Below are positions 14,983 through 22,681 of a DNA stretch of 64,000 nucleotides, piece after piece. The stretch spans positions 1 through 64,000 of the IMG/VR virus record IMGVR_UViG_3300035670_000181. One strand, 5' to 3'. Positions within the stretch are counted from its first letter, which is position 1. Every line of letters begins with the position of its first letter. Under the pieces are notes generated by a model that worked only from the letters and a program-made list of their open reading frames with translations, searched no databases and had not been told where the DNA came from. This DNA comes from a virus. The position numbers and the translations under genes are program-made.

Positions 14983-15000
14983 TTATTTTTTTCTCCTTGT

Positions 15001-15168
15001 TTACCATAATACTTGACTAGCTATTTGATTATAGTGTAGGTGGCATAGGTCAATCAGCTTACCCTCAACAGTCTCAAACTGATCTTCCGTTTCAAGTTCA
15101 CAGGAAGATATCTCGCATACACGATATAAATATTCCTCAACCTGTTGTCTTGACTTTAAGCCTAACAT
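15001..15168 (-). CDS. Hypothetical protein, 55 aa
   Basis: An ORF of 55 codons fills an otherwise empty 200-nt gap. ATG at 15168 follows an AGGTGAT element and lies 12 nt from the upstream stop; TAA at 15001 lies within the leader of the next gene. The product is acidic and helical (SRQQVEEYLYRVCEISSCEL). Spacing and operon position support it. No family recognised. Confidence 0.55.
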   Translation of the reverse strand: MLGLKSRQQVEEYLYRVCEISSCELETEDQFETVEGKLIDLCHLHYNQIASQVLW

Positions 15169-15180
15169 ATTATCACCTAG

Positions 15181-15555
15181 CTAGTTTACCATATCTGGAT
15201 TTGTGTTTGGCAAAAACTTAATAAGCCTATTATATGCCTCTTGAATTTTGCCAGTATCTGAGCCTTCCATAGCCCCATGCAGTTCAACAATAGCTTCTTG
15301 GACCTCTTCAATATATCCAAAAGCCCATTCTCTAGATTCAGAAATAAATTTTAAGAATCCATCTGTTTGTTGAATTTCCAGGGACTGAGAATACTCAGAA
15401 AGCTTTGTCAGTTGATCAATAAGTGCCATCCTATCAATCTCAAACTGAATAATGATATTAGACAGCTTGCGTGTCTTTAAAAATGAAATCAGGTTGCCAA
15501 TAAATAGCAAAATAATTATTACAGATATAGATATATAAACCAAGATATCAGCCAT
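15181..15555 (-). CDS. Membrane-anchored coiled-coil protein, 124 aa
   Basis: One N-terminal transmembrane helix (about residues 4-25, ILVYISISVIIILLFIG) is followed by a charged helical, probably coiled-coil domain. This resembles spanin-like or holin-accessory proteins in layout, but no lipobox is present. Overlaps the upstream DNA-repair gene by 8 nt. Role unknown. Confidence 0.6.
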   Translation of the reverse strand: MADILVYISISVIIILLFIGNLISFLKTRKLSNIIIQFEIDRMALIDQLTKLSEYSQSLEIQQTDGFLKFISESREWAFGYIEEVQEAIVELHGAMEGSDTGKIQEAYNRLIKFLPNTNPDMVN

Positions 15556-16027
15556 TAGCTTGCCTTTCTAAATGCGTAACCCAAAAGTATTGACACTTAT
15601 CGCAGCAAGGGTTAGCATTATCGTGGACAAAATCCATATAAAACTCTGGATCTTTTCTATACAGGTTAGCTCTATGAGATTCTGTGATTCTGTCTAGAAT
15701 TGCACTATCCTCATACCACCTTGGCATGCTGTGTTCCCAATTCATAGCGTATTTGCTGTGTAGCTCAATAAGGTTTGATTCATTCTTATCAGTCTTAATT
15801 CCCCTACTACGTGCCTCAACTACCATATTAGCCACATAGTCATAGAGAGCATCCTGATATCCATTCCACATCTTTACAGCAGGATGGTTCCGCCAGGCTG
15901 CACGTGGATCTGGATTATGCAAGACCTTAAGGATCTGATATCCTTCAAGAATCTGCTTATTCAAACGTTTTGAGTCTAGTGCCTGGGCAGACTGAGCAAA
16001 ACTCTTATAGGGTAAGAATGTTTGCAT
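15548..16027 (-). CDS. Pyrimidine-dimer DNA glycosylase-like (DenV-family) protein
   Basis: A 159-residue protein with the family hallmarks MQTFLPYKSFAQSAQALDSKRLNKQ, WRNHPAVKMWNGYQDAL and a C-terminal SHRANLYRKDPEFY, as in proteins annotated as pyrimidine dimer DNA glycosylase/MSMEG_6728-like. It likely excises UV photoproducts, useful for a phage in sunlit water (inference). The C-terminus adds a CCDKC pair not essential to the fold. Start overlaps the upstream stop by 1 nt. Confidence 0.75.
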   Translation of the reverse strand: MQTFLPYKSFAQSAQALDSKRLNKQILEGYQILKVLHNPDPRAAWRNHPAVKMWNGYQDALYDYVANMVVEARSRGIKTDKNESNLIELHSKYAMNWEHSMPRWYEDSAILDRITESHRANLYRKDPEFYMDFVHDNANPCCDKCQYFWVTHLERQANG

Positions 16028-16269
16028 TATTCTTCTACTCCGCCTTCTCTTACTAGCAACACGATTGCTCCATTATCTTCTAGTGCCTTTTTTATCTTAG
16101 ACATATATTCTACAGCACGACGCTTATCTTCGTCAAGTAGCGACATGAAAACTTTTTCATTAGCTATAACTGTAAGAAAGTATTCATTGTCCATAATGTC
16201 TAGATAAAAGCCTTTTGGTGCGTGATGTGCCAAAGACCTCACTGCAGTCTTCATGTTATCTGTATACAT
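16027..16269 (-). CDS. Hypothetical protein, 80 aa
   Basis: An alpha/beta protein with YFLTVIANEKVFMSLLDEDKR and a final strand GAIVLLVREGG. Overlaps its downstream neighbour by 1 nt and lies 2 nt after whiB. An internal start at residue 6 is possible. No family recognised. Confidence 0.6.
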   Translation of the reverse strand: MYTDNMKTAVRSLAHHAPKGFYLDIMDNEYFLTVIANEKVFMSLLDEDKRRAVEYMSKIKKALEDNGAIVLLVREGGVEE

Positions 16270-16271
16270 AA

Positions 16272-16559
16272 TTACCTAACATCTGTTGTTAAAGACTGCC
16301 ATTTTTCAGCCCATACTTGCTTATTACGATGACGGTTAAATTCCCTGGAAATAGCTCCACCCTCAAGATATATGCCACCCCAAACACCCCATTCCTTTTG
16401 AGAAACGCCAACAGCAAAACACTGCCTTGCTACTGGACACTCTGAGCATAGCTTATCAATAGCTGGTCTCAGAGCTAAATCCTCCTCATATTTATCAAAG
16501 AATAGGTTAGTATCGTAGTCAACACAGTCTGCATCGTTTTTCCATGCATTCTTGTCCAT
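16272..16559 (-). CDS. whiB: WhiB-like iron-sulfur transcription factor
   Basis: A 95-residue Wbl protein with the four cluster cysteines C12, C38, C41 and C47 (C...CxxC..5..C) followed by the G-V-W-G-G turn at 58-62 and a basic C-terminus. The family is restricted to actinobacteria and their phages, and is the strongest host clue here. It may rewire host transcription by binding the primary sigma factor, as characterised phage WhiB proteins do. Confidence 0.93.
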   Translation of the reverse strand: MDKNAWKNDADCVDYDTNLFFDKYEEDLALRPAIDKLCSECPVARQCFAVGVSQKEWGVWGGIYLEGGAISREFNRHRNKQVWAEKWQSLTTDVR

Positions 16560-16560
16560 A

Positions 16561-16770
16561 CTACCTCACTAGTCTGTCAGGGATCTCCCAACCGCTAGCA
16601 GTTACCGTATAACGCTTTTGCAGGTGCCACTTACCCTTGTAGAAAATGCCGTTTGGGTCAGTCCAAGCAGCATGAGATGGGGTCCTGTGTAGAACATCCC
16701 AACCATCCCAAAACAAAGACTTGTTAGATGCAACAATCTTTTCCATTTTTGAGAGTGATTTAATTATCAT
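16561..16770 (-). CDS. Conserved actinophage hypothetical protein, 69 aa
   Basis: A Trp-rich small protein (KSLFWDGWDVLHRTPSHAAW; GIFYKGKWHLQKRY; GWEIP) of a kind common next to whiB in actinophages by recollection. A beta-sheet fold is likely. AAGGAC precedes the ATG. It is 1 nt from whiB and probably in the same transcript. Function unknown. Confidence 0.65.
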   Translation of the reverse strand: MIIKSLSKMEKIVASNKSLFWDGWDVLHRTPSHAAWTDPNGIFYKGKWHLQKRYTVTASGWEIPDRLVR

Positions 16771-16821
16771 TGTAATTGTCCTTACTATATGATAAACCTG
16801 ACAACATACCTTGTAGTCAGC

Positions 16822-17175
16822 CTAGTATCTGTATACTCCAACTGGCACATCCTTAGATTCTGCCAGGTGTACTAAATCAGATACTGATTCTTTTGGTTTG
16901 CTGAAGAATGCAAAGTAGTCAACAGCAGAAATATTTTGCTTAATCCAGCTTGGTGGAACCTTAAGCACACGAATCTTAATTCCATTTGCCTTAAGAGTTC
17001 TTTCTGCAATATTTGCAAACTCCAAACACATGCCATTTATATTAGCAGGTCCAGCAGAATAAAGCAATATCTCTGAATCATTTTCATCTTTTGTTGTTAA
17101 TGCAACATGCATTGCTCGCAAAAATATATTGCTGTAGTCTGAGAAATTACGAGTTCCCTGAACTCCTACGATCAT
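16822..17175 (-). CDS. SLOG/Rossmann-like protein, 117 aa
   Basis: Begins with a beta-strand and glycine-containing loop (MIVGVQGTRNFSDY), then LLYSAGPANINGM and VDYFAFFSKPKESVSDLV, the order seen in small nucleotide-binding SLOG (YpsA/DprA-like) proteins. It could sense or process a nucleotide ligand; the assignment is by fold pattern only. Overlaps the upstream gene's 3' end by 29 nt. Confidence 0.55.
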   Translation of the reverse strand: MIVGVQGTRNFSDYSNIFLRAMHVALTTKDENDSEILLYSAGPANINGMCLEFANIAERTLKANGIKIRVLKVPPSWIKQNISAVDYFAFFSKPKESVSDLVHLAESKDVPVGVYRY

Positions 17176-17578
17176 CAGCCTTCCCTTCTGTTAGCTTCTG
17201 TACTATAAAAAACATCTTGTCCAATTGTACCTTATCCATGCCCATTGTGTCAACTGGTTTTGCTGTTTCTTGATCAACATTGCCATCAACAAGGTCTGCA
17301 CAATAGAACTGATTATCTTTAATCCAATAGGCCCTGCCATCCAAAAACATAACCTTAAGAGAGTTGCGGTCATAGTGGTTGGTTGCCTGGGTCCTAAGCT
17401 CTGGCTTAAAACTATTTATATTATTAGATATATATAAGGCTGTTCTAATAAGATCAAAAGTCCTGCTTTGGCTATGTTCTGGCTTAAAGTAAAATATATT
17501 TTTGGGAGTATTTCTAGCAATAAGCATTGCAGAGGTCATGACTATAATGCCAGCAACTAAACCAATCAAATACTCCAT
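17147..17578 (-). CDS. Membrane-anchored conserved phage protein, 143 aa
   Basis: An N-terminal transmembrane helix (about 4-22, LIGLVAGIIVMTSAMLIA) is followed by a soluble domain with FLDGRAYWIKDNQFYCADLVDG and VDTMGMDKVQLDKMFFIVQKL. No enzymatic motif. TATAAT (17596-17601) and GGAG lie upstream, so it starts a transcript. Function unknown. Confidence 0.65.
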   Translation of the reverse strand: MEYLIGLVAGIIVMTSAMLIARNTPKNIFYFKPEHSQSRTFDLIRTALYISNNINSFKPELRTQATNHYDRNSLKVMFLDGRAYWIKDNQFYCADLVDGNVDQETAKPVDTMGMDKVQLDKMFFIVQKLTEGKADDRRSSGNS

Positions 17579-17595
17579 TTAGATCTCCAAAAACA

Positions 17596-17601
17596 ATTAT
17601 A
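17596..17601 (-). promoter_or_regulatory. -10 hexamer TATAAT of 17578
   Basis: TATAAT followed by a 17-nt stretch with TTTTTGGAG before ATG 17578, in the gap after the 17605 stop. Confidence 0.5.
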
Positions 17602-17604
17602 CTA

Positions 17605-17934
17605 TTATTCTTTGGACATTAGGCCAATAATTTGCTTTAGGTTTAAAAGCTGTTCAGCATTTAGGGTATCAGTGTGTGCAGCACTAAATGCTTTTTCGGT
17701 AAGCCTTACTGTTGGACTATCGTCTGTAAGATCAATCTCTAAAAATCCATTTTGCCACAAAAACATGATTTCAGAGTGAACATAGTTCATAAGTCTTTTA
17801 TGTAGTGGTGGAGAGAACTGTGCCAACTTCTCAGTAAAAGTATATAGCATTTCTCCAGAGTTCATATCCATTCCTGCTGGTTCTACCGTGCCATTAAGAA
17901 TCATAGACTCTAAAATATTTTTATCTTTGCTCAT
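17605..17934 (-). CDS. Conserved phage hypothetical protein, 109 aa
   Basis: A helical protein with a segment (LHKRLMNYVHSEIMFLWQNGFLEIDLTDDSPTV, read in parts) that resembles a winged-helix beta hairpin. DNA or protein binding is possible but not demonstrated. Overlaps the DUF2061 gene by 14 nt. Function unknown. Confidence 0.6.
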   Translation of the reverse strand: MSKDKNILESMILNGTVEPAGMDMNSGEMLYTFTEKLAQFSPPLHKRLMNYVHSEIMFLWQNGFLEIDLTDDSPTVRLTEKAFSAAHTDTLNAEQLLNLKQIIGLMSKE

Positions 17935-18136
17935 ATCTTCTTCCCCATTTTACAAAATTCCATCCACGTTCATGAAAATAATAAAGTACTGTTTTTGTTA
18001 AAACTTCTAGCGATGCAATTGATGCAGCAGCAACTGGCTCTTTAGTAATTAACCAGGATATTAAGAATGTGTCTGCTGTCCCAATAATTCTCCACGAGAT
18101 GGCCTTAGCAGCAGACCTAGACCTTGTTACATTCAT
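17921..18136 (-). CDS. DUF2061 membrane protein
   Basis: A 71-residue protein matching the DUF2061 pattern: SRSAAKAISWRIIGTADTFL, SWLIT, then EVLTKTVLYYFHERGW. Two short hydrophobic helices suggest an integral membrane protein. Its ATG overlaps the stop of the kinase gene (ATGA). In bacteria such genes often neighbour sulfate-activation genes, which fits the APS-kinase fusion directly upstream. Function unknown. Confidence 0.85.
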   Translation of the reverse strand: MNVTRSRSAAKAISWRIIGTADTFLISWLITKEPVAAASIASLEVLTKTVLYYFHERGWNFVKWGRRYEQR

Positions 18137-18891
18137 ATGCCCATCTCTTTTCTTTTCTGAGTAGCAGAGATTGCCTGTATTTCTGGTGGCAAATCTACAT
18201 GTTCAATCTTATATCCAACATCACGTCCATAAACAATGTTTGTGATATTGGGCAAACGCATTACCAGGGTAGCCCCATCATGTTCGATATCTTTATATAT
18301 ATATCGTTCAACTTCTTCATAAGTAAGCGGATCCTTTTCTGAAGTTCCATAAGTATTTCTAACTCCCACTAATACCTGGCTGGTCCTCTTATGTGCCTCA
18401 TTTTTCAAAGCACTATGCCCCTCATGCCATGGCTGGTACCTTCCAAGCTGAAGGGTTGTTGGTGCTGACCAATCAAACAGCTCTGCTTCTTTAATTACTA
18501 AGGCTACCTCTTCTTCTACAGTAAGCCCATCCTCAATCCTAAGATCACATACTGCTGGATTTTGCCAAATAGAGTCTGTATCCTCAAACCTACTCTTATC
18601 AATTCTATCAACCCAAATTAAAAAATCCTGGTATCCAAAAGCTTTTCTTGTTTCAACAGTTGGGCAAACAAAATCAACAATCACTGTTTTTCCCTGATTA
18701 GATAGTAGTTCTGCTATAGCACCAAGCCTGCGAGCATTCTCTATTCTATCCTCAATACTAAAGCCAAGATCGGAGTTTATAGAGGATCTAACTTCATCTG
18801 CATTTAGGTGTATGGCATCTACCTTTTCTAGCAATGCCTTAGCAAGGGTAGTCTTACCGCTGCCTGGTAAACCAATAATTTGAATAATCAC
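18133..18891 (-). CDS. APS kinase-like and HxGH nucleotidyltransferase fusion
   Basis: A 252-residue two-domain protein. The N-terminal half matches adenylylsulfate kinase: P-loop G-L-P-G-S-G-K-T (7-14), HLNADEVR and the diagnostic DLGFSIEDRIENARR (41-55). The C-terminal half from about 145 is a nucleotidyltransferase with H156-E-G-H159 and the distal I-S-A-T-Q-K-R (241-247). APS kinase makes PAPS from APS; the second domain could be a sulfurylase-like or other adenylyl/cytidylyltransferase. Upstream of DUF2061, and a sulfotransferase lies 4 kb away, so a sulfation role is plausible. The second domain's substrate is unknown. Confidence 0.8.
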   Translation of the reverse strand: MIIQIIGLPGSGKTTLAKALLEKVDAIHLNADEVRSSINSDLGFSIEDRIENARRLGAIAELLSNQGKTVIVDFVCPTVETRKAFGYQDFLIWVDRIDKSRFEDTDSIWQNPAVCDLRIEDGLTVEEEVALVIKEAELFDWSAPTTLQLGRYQPWHEGHSALKNEAHKRTSQVLVGVRNTYGTSEKDPLTYEEVERYIYKDIEHDGATLVMRLPNITNIVYGRDVGYKIEHVDLPPEIQAISATQKRKEMGI

Positions 18892-18893
18892 AA

Positions 18894-19304
18894 CTATCCC
18901 TTTTGTGAGTTTAGTCGTGCCTTAGCAAGTGCTTCAAAGTCTTTTACCTTAGTATCCCCTAAGTATCCCCAGGCATAGCCCTTCTCAATCATCTCATTAT
19001 TGATTGAGTTTCCAGATCCATCCAGGTATACCCAGCCAAGAATGCGACCATACTTTTCAGATGAGTCCATCTTTTCGGTCTTAATCACAACAGTCTTGGC
19101 AGCCTTGATGGCCTTCTTTAAGTATTCTTTAGACTCTAAGCCAAGGGCCTTTTCAGCCCTGTCAGATGTACGTGACTCTGGAGTGTCAATGCCAGCAAGG
19201 CGTACACGGCTCTGGAATAGGATATCAAATCCTAGATCAATCACAACGTCAATGGTATCACCATCTACTACGTTAGTCACTTCCTTAACAAAATATTCAT
19301 ACAT
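18894..19304 (-). CDS. Staphylococcal-nuclease-like (SNase) protein
   Basis: A 136-residue thermonuclease-fold protein. VVDGDTIDVVID supplies the catalytic Asp, VRLAGIDTPES holds the Arg/Asp pair, and YGRILGWVYLDG with MIEKGYAWGY completes the OB-fold. There is no signal peptide, so it would act in the cytoplasm, perhaps in host DNA degradation or nucleic-acid turnover. 2 nt from the next gene and overlapping the previous by 1 nt. Confidence 0.88.
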   Translation of the reverse strand: MYEYFVKEVTNVVDGDTIDVVIDLGFDILFQSRVRLAGIDTPESRTSDRAEKALGLESKEYLKKAIKAAKTVVIKTEKMDSSEKYGRILGWVYLDGSGNSINNEMIEKGYAWGYLGDTKVKDFEALAKARLNSQKG

Positions 19305-19537
19305 TAGTTTTCTCCTACTAAACGATTTTCAACCAATCGCTCTCGCTCGTCAACAAACTCAAAAGCAAACTTCATCATATTCTCATAACCGATTGAACTA
19401 TTCATTATCTTGTCGTAGTGATGAGAGCAAAACAATAGCTCTCCTGTAACCCCTGTAACTTTTACATAGGCCTGTGCTGAGCATTCAGCATCACAACGAT
19501 CAGAAGCAGTTAAAGTCCATTCTTGGGTTTGAATCAT
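19304..19537 (-). CDS. DUF7455-type zinc-binding protein
   Basis: A 77-residue protein with LTASDRCDAECSAQAYVKV and LLFCSHHYDK, the CxxxC...CxHH pattern of the DUF7455 family found in actinobacteria and their phages. Likely a small zinc-ribbon. Function unknown. Start and stop overlap neighbours by 1 nt. Confidence 0.75.
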   Translation of the reverse strand: MIQTQEWTLTASDRCDAECSAQAYVKVTGVTGELLFCSHHYDKIMNSSIGYENMMKFAFEFVDERERLVENRLVGEN

Positions 19538-19719
19538 TACTTTCCTTTGTCAGTTGAATAAAATCCGCCACCATTAAAGGTAACTCCTATAGAAGAGTAT
19601 ACCCTATTTAAAGGAATATTGCAAGACTGACACTGTGGAACAACTTCTTTGTCAGCAATGCCCCTGGAAATAGTCTCAGAGGCATCGCATGACTTACACT
19701 TATATTCGTAAATCGCCAT
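19537..19719 (-). CDS. FmdB-family zinc ribbon protein
   Basis: A 60-residue zinc ribbon: [17 protein letters not shown] and VVPQCQSCNIPLNRVYS give two CxxC knuckles in the FmdB/CxxC regulatory-protein arrangement, followed by a flexible FNGGGFYSTDKGK tail. Common in actinobacteria and their phages; role unclear. Overlaps both neighbours by 1 nt. Confidence 0.88.
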   Translation of the reverse strand: MAIYEYKCKSCDASETISRGIADKEVVPQCQSCNIPLNRVYSSIGVTFNGGGFYSTDKGK

Positions 19720-20519
19720 TATGGTAGCTTAATAACCTGTCCTACGCCAATTGAATTTACATTAGTAATCTTGTTAAGCTTTGCTAGAGCATCTACGGTT
19801 GTCCCATGTTTCTTAGCAATCTTGCTAAGAGTGTCACCAGATGCGACAGTATAAACCTTTGCTTTGGCAGCAGGCTTTGCTACTGGCTTAGCAAGTGTCT
19901 TCACAACAGGCTTGGCCACTGGCTTGACAATTGGCTTAGCGACAGGCTTATCCTCTTTTACGCCATCATCAGCAACTGGGGCATCTTCTGGAGTGGCCTC
20001 ACCAGCAAATCCCTTTGCCTTTTCTGCCTGAATGAGTGCCTTTGTGAACTCAATTGGCTCAACAAAGCCCTTTCCATCAGCAGACCAGCCATGGTCCTTG
20101 CCCTTCCAGATCTCCCAGTGTAGGTGAACACCAGTTGACATGCCAGAAGTTCCCATCTTACCTAGAACCTTTCCAGCCTCAACCTTGTCTCCAGTCTTGA
20201 CCTGTAGAGAACCCTTCTCAAGGTGTGCATACAGGTGACTGTACCATTCGCCATCAATTAGTGATGCGATCTTTACGTAATAACCAAATCCGTCTGGTTC
20301 CCCATTAGACTTCTTTTGCTTTGATGGTCCAGCATACATGACCTTGCCTGGAAATGCTGCTTCAATATAAACTGGTCCCTTTGAGTTACCAGGAATGATG
20401 TCAGTACCGTTGTGGTGCTTCTTCTCATTCTTTACTGGGTGGATTCTCCAACCCATCTTGCTCTTTACCTTCCAGGCTTTTCCTGGAATTCCGTCAATTG
20501 GAAATTGATACTTAGCCAT
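19719..20519 (-). CDS. Endolysin: M23 peptidase with LysM domain
   Basis: A 266-residue cell-wall hydrolase. The N-terminal LytM/M23 zinc endopeptidase has H36-x3-D40, the YSHLYAHL strand and H131-L-H133 as metal and catalytic residues. A Pro/Ala/Lys/Val linker (about 185-220, repeated VAKPVVK-type units) leads to one C-terminal LysM ([17 protein letters not shown]...). It cleaves peptide crossbridges of peptidoglycan; no signal peptide, so release should need a holin. AAGGAG precedes the start. Confidence 0.92.
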   Translation of the reverse strand: MAKYQFPIDGIPGKAWKVKSKMGWRIHPVKNEKKHHNGTDIIPGNSKGPVYIEAAFPGKVMYAGPSKQKKSNGEPDGFGYYVKIASLIDGEWYSHLYAHLEKGSLQVKTGDKVEAGKVLGKMGTSGMSTGVHLHWEIWKGKDHGWSADGKGFVEPIEFTKALIQAEKAKGFAGEATPEDAPVADDGVKEDKPVAKPIVKPVAKPVVKTLAKPVAKPAAKAKVYTVASGDTLSKIAKKHGTTVDALAKLNKITNVNSIGVGQVIKLP

Positions 20520-20529
20520 ATGTTACTCC

Positions 20530-21189
20530 TTATTCTGTTCCGTCTGACATTCTTGGGTTTTTTAAATGATGATACCAATGTGGCATAGAATATCTTGTTC
20601 CAGACCTTATTGGCATAATCTCATGTACATACAAGAAATTTGATGGGAAAAATACAATACTTCCAGCCTCTGGCTTTATCTTAACGTTAGACTGCCTAAA
20701 CTCTATCTCTCCACCCTCATAATCATCATTTAGGTATGATACTGTAGAAATTAGTCTACTGCTTACCCCCAAATCTTGGTGTGCTGGCAGGTGTCCACCA
20801 TCAGACTCGTATCGCAAAATACCATCCATTGGCTCCTCAGACTTTACAGCATTTTTAGCCCATGGATATAACACTGTGCTATAGTGCTCAAATGCTCTGT
20901 CTAGTGAGCCATATAATGCATCAGCAATTGTAACTAAATCATTTTTATAAAAGTCATGCTCATCAATTTCATTATGACGATAAATATAAAACTTATAGTT
21001 AAATGGTTTTGGCATGTGATCATCCCACCATGGCTCCCAGTCACGAACCCTGGTAAAGCTATCTCCATGCTCTTTTGCATCATATCTATCACTCAGCTTC
21101 TTGACCAAGCTTACAATCTTTTTAGAATCTGGAATAATATTTTTATAATATACCAGCCCAAGGTCAAGAACTTCAAAGTCTAGGCTCAC
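20530..21189 (-). CDS. 2OG-Fe(II) oxygenase, prolyl-4-hydroxylase-like (4)
   Basis: A 219-residue P4Hc-type protein with H137-x-D139 (PAHQDLG), H189 (YVHEIMP) and R199 (GTRYSMPHWY). The YEGGEIEF and AGSIVFFPS strands fit. GTG at 21189 is chosen as start because GAGG lies 5-6 nt upstream; the longer ATG frame (21228) would overlap the carbamoyltransferase by 37 nt. Directly follows that carbamoyltransferase in the transcript, so a shared glycan or protein substrate is possible. Confidence 0.85.
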   Translation of the reverse strand: MSLDFEVLDLGLVYYKNIIPDSKKIVSLVKKLSDRYDAKEHGDSFTRVRDWEPWWDDHMPKPFNYKFYIYRHNEIDEHDFYKNDLVTIADALYGSLDRAFEHYSTVLYPWAKNAVKSEEPMDGILRYESDGGHLPAHQDLGVSSRLISTVSYLNDDYEGGEIEFRQSNVKIKPEAGSIVFFPSNFLYVHEIMPIRSGTRYSMPHWYHHLKNPRMSDGTE

Positions 21190-21191
21190 AG

Positions 21192-22604
21192 CTACCTCAC
21201 TATCTTTGTTTTGTATGTCTGTTCCCACTTAATTATATCATGCTCGTCGTTAAGTAGTGGCTGCCCCTTAATGTTTAGGCTAGTATTAAGCAATACTGGA
21301 ACACCAGTTTCGCTATAAAACTTTTCCAATACTGCGTACAGGCCAGGGTGCTGATTGCGTGTCACTGTTTGAACCCTAGAAGTTCCATCAACGTGAACAA
21401 CTGATGGAATAATATCTGGCTTTAAGCATTTAGGGGTATACTGCATATATGGAGACTCGTAGTCCATATTAAACCACTCAGAGGCATGCTCTGCCATTAC
21501 CACAGGAGCAAATGGCCTAAAAAGCTCACGTTTTTTAATTTTATTAACCTTATTTTTGATATCTGGGTCTCTTGGATCAGCCAGGATGCTTCTATTTCCT
21601 AGTGCACGTGGACCAAACTCTGCCTTACCACTTGCCACTGCAGCAATCTTATTTGACATGATTTCATTAAAGATATCGTCTACTGGATATTCTCCACCAA
21701 GATCATATCCAAGGTATGGCCCTTGCCAATCCAAGTGTTTTCCATATAGGGCAGCTGCAGCCCCTAGCGAGCTTCCAGCATCTCCTGGGTTTGGCATAAT
21801 CCAAACATTAGGGAATATGTCCCATAACATAGTATTTGCCTTACTATTAAGTGCACAGCCACCCATAAAAACTAAATTCTGACTAGGCAACTCTTGCCTA
21901 ATAATATACATAAAGTCCCAAAGTCTATCTTCATATACAGCCTGTACTGCAGCTGCTATGTCAAACCTATCCTGCTCTGAAATTGTGTCATTCCAGTCAA
22001 TTATTCCTTTATGAAATCCATATTTTTGTTTATATACAGATGGGAAATATTCTTCAATTTTATTTCGATACTTGTCAGGATTTCCATACCCTGCCATCCC
22101 CATCATAATATACTCTTCTTCGTTTTCCTTTAAGCCAATTAGCTGAGTAAATGCAGAATAGAATAATCCAAAGCTGTATGGATAAGACCAAGACCTGTAT
22201 GGCTTTATGGTATCTTTATCTCCTATCCAAATGCTAGATGTTGTAAATTCTCCAATAGCGTCAAGCACAACAATTGTTGCATCTTTAAATGAGCTTGTAT
22301 AATAACCTGCAGCTGCATGAGAGTAATGATGCCTAAATGCCTTATCGTAATGATGAGTTGGCTTCCAGTCAGATGCTCCACCACTTAGCATAAGCCTTAA
22401 ATGCTTAAATTTTGGTTTTTCATAATAAGCAATTGTATCTGGCTCACCAAACTTAAGTCCATCTAGCCATAGCTTATCATTGGTATACCAATCATTTTTT
22501 TGTTTACTATATCGTTCAGCATGACCAGCAAATAAAATTTTTCCGTCTTCAATAACAGCTAGGGCAGCATCATGAGACGTTTCATTAAATCCAAGTATTC
22601 GCAT
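21192..22604 (-). CDS. Carbamoyltransferase, NodU/TobZ family (2)
   Basis: A 470-residue paralog of the 8125-9780 enzyme, about 80 residues shorter. It retains NETSHDAALAV, the HHYSHAAAGYY histidines, VVLDAIGE, FMGGCALNSKAN, FGPRALGNRSIL, DGTSRVQTV and NTSLN motifs, so the active site appears complete. It would transfer a carbamoyl group to a hydroxyl on a sugar or natural product. Coupled by a 1-nt overlap to a 25-aa ORF upstream. Confidence 0.9.
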   Translation of the reverse strand: MRILGFNETSHDAALAVIEDGKILFAGHAERYSKQKNDWYTNDKLWLDGLKFGEPDTIAYYEKPKFKHLRLMLSGGASDWKPTHHYDKAFRHHYSHAAAGYYTSSFKDATIVVLDAIGEFTTSSIWIGDKDTIKPYRSWSYPYSFGLFYSAFTQLIGLKENEEEYIMMGMAGYGNPDKYRNKIEEYFPSVYKQKYGFHKGIIDWNDTISEQDRFDIAAAVQAVYEDRLWDFMYIIRQELPSQNLVFMGGCALNSKANTMLWDIFPNVWIMPNPGDAGSSLGAAAALYGKHLDWQGPYLGYDLGGEYPVDDIFNEIMSNKIAAVASGKAEFGPRALGNRSILADPRDPDIKNKVNKIKKRELFRPFAPVVMAEHASEWFNMDYESPYMQYTPKCLKPDIIPSVVHVDGTSRVQTVTRNQHPGLYAVLEKFYSETGVPVLLNTSLNIKGQPLLNDEHDIIKWEQTYKTKIVR

Positions 22605-22681
22605 TAATAAATATACTTTCTTTGCTTTAAATCTTTACGATTTTTAAATTTCCAAATAAGAAACTTAATATACTTAATCAC
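22604..22681 (-). CDS. 25-aa basic ORF coupled to carbamoyltransferase
   Basis: GTG at 22681 has an excellent GGAGG 5 nt upstream, and its TAA overlaps the carbamoyltransferase ATG by 1 nt. The 25-residue product is very basic and aromatic (IKYIKFLIWKFKNRK). It may be a real microprotein or a leader whose translation activates the next gene by coupling. No homology is claimed. Confidence 0.45.
   Translation of the reverse strand: MIKYIKFLIWKFKNRKDLKQRKYIY

Noticed and set aside
19905-19960. Short repeat-like stretch in the endolysin gene
   Set aside because: It encodes the Val-Ala-Lys-Pro linker between peptidase and LysM domains; this is a coding repeat, not a separate DNA element.
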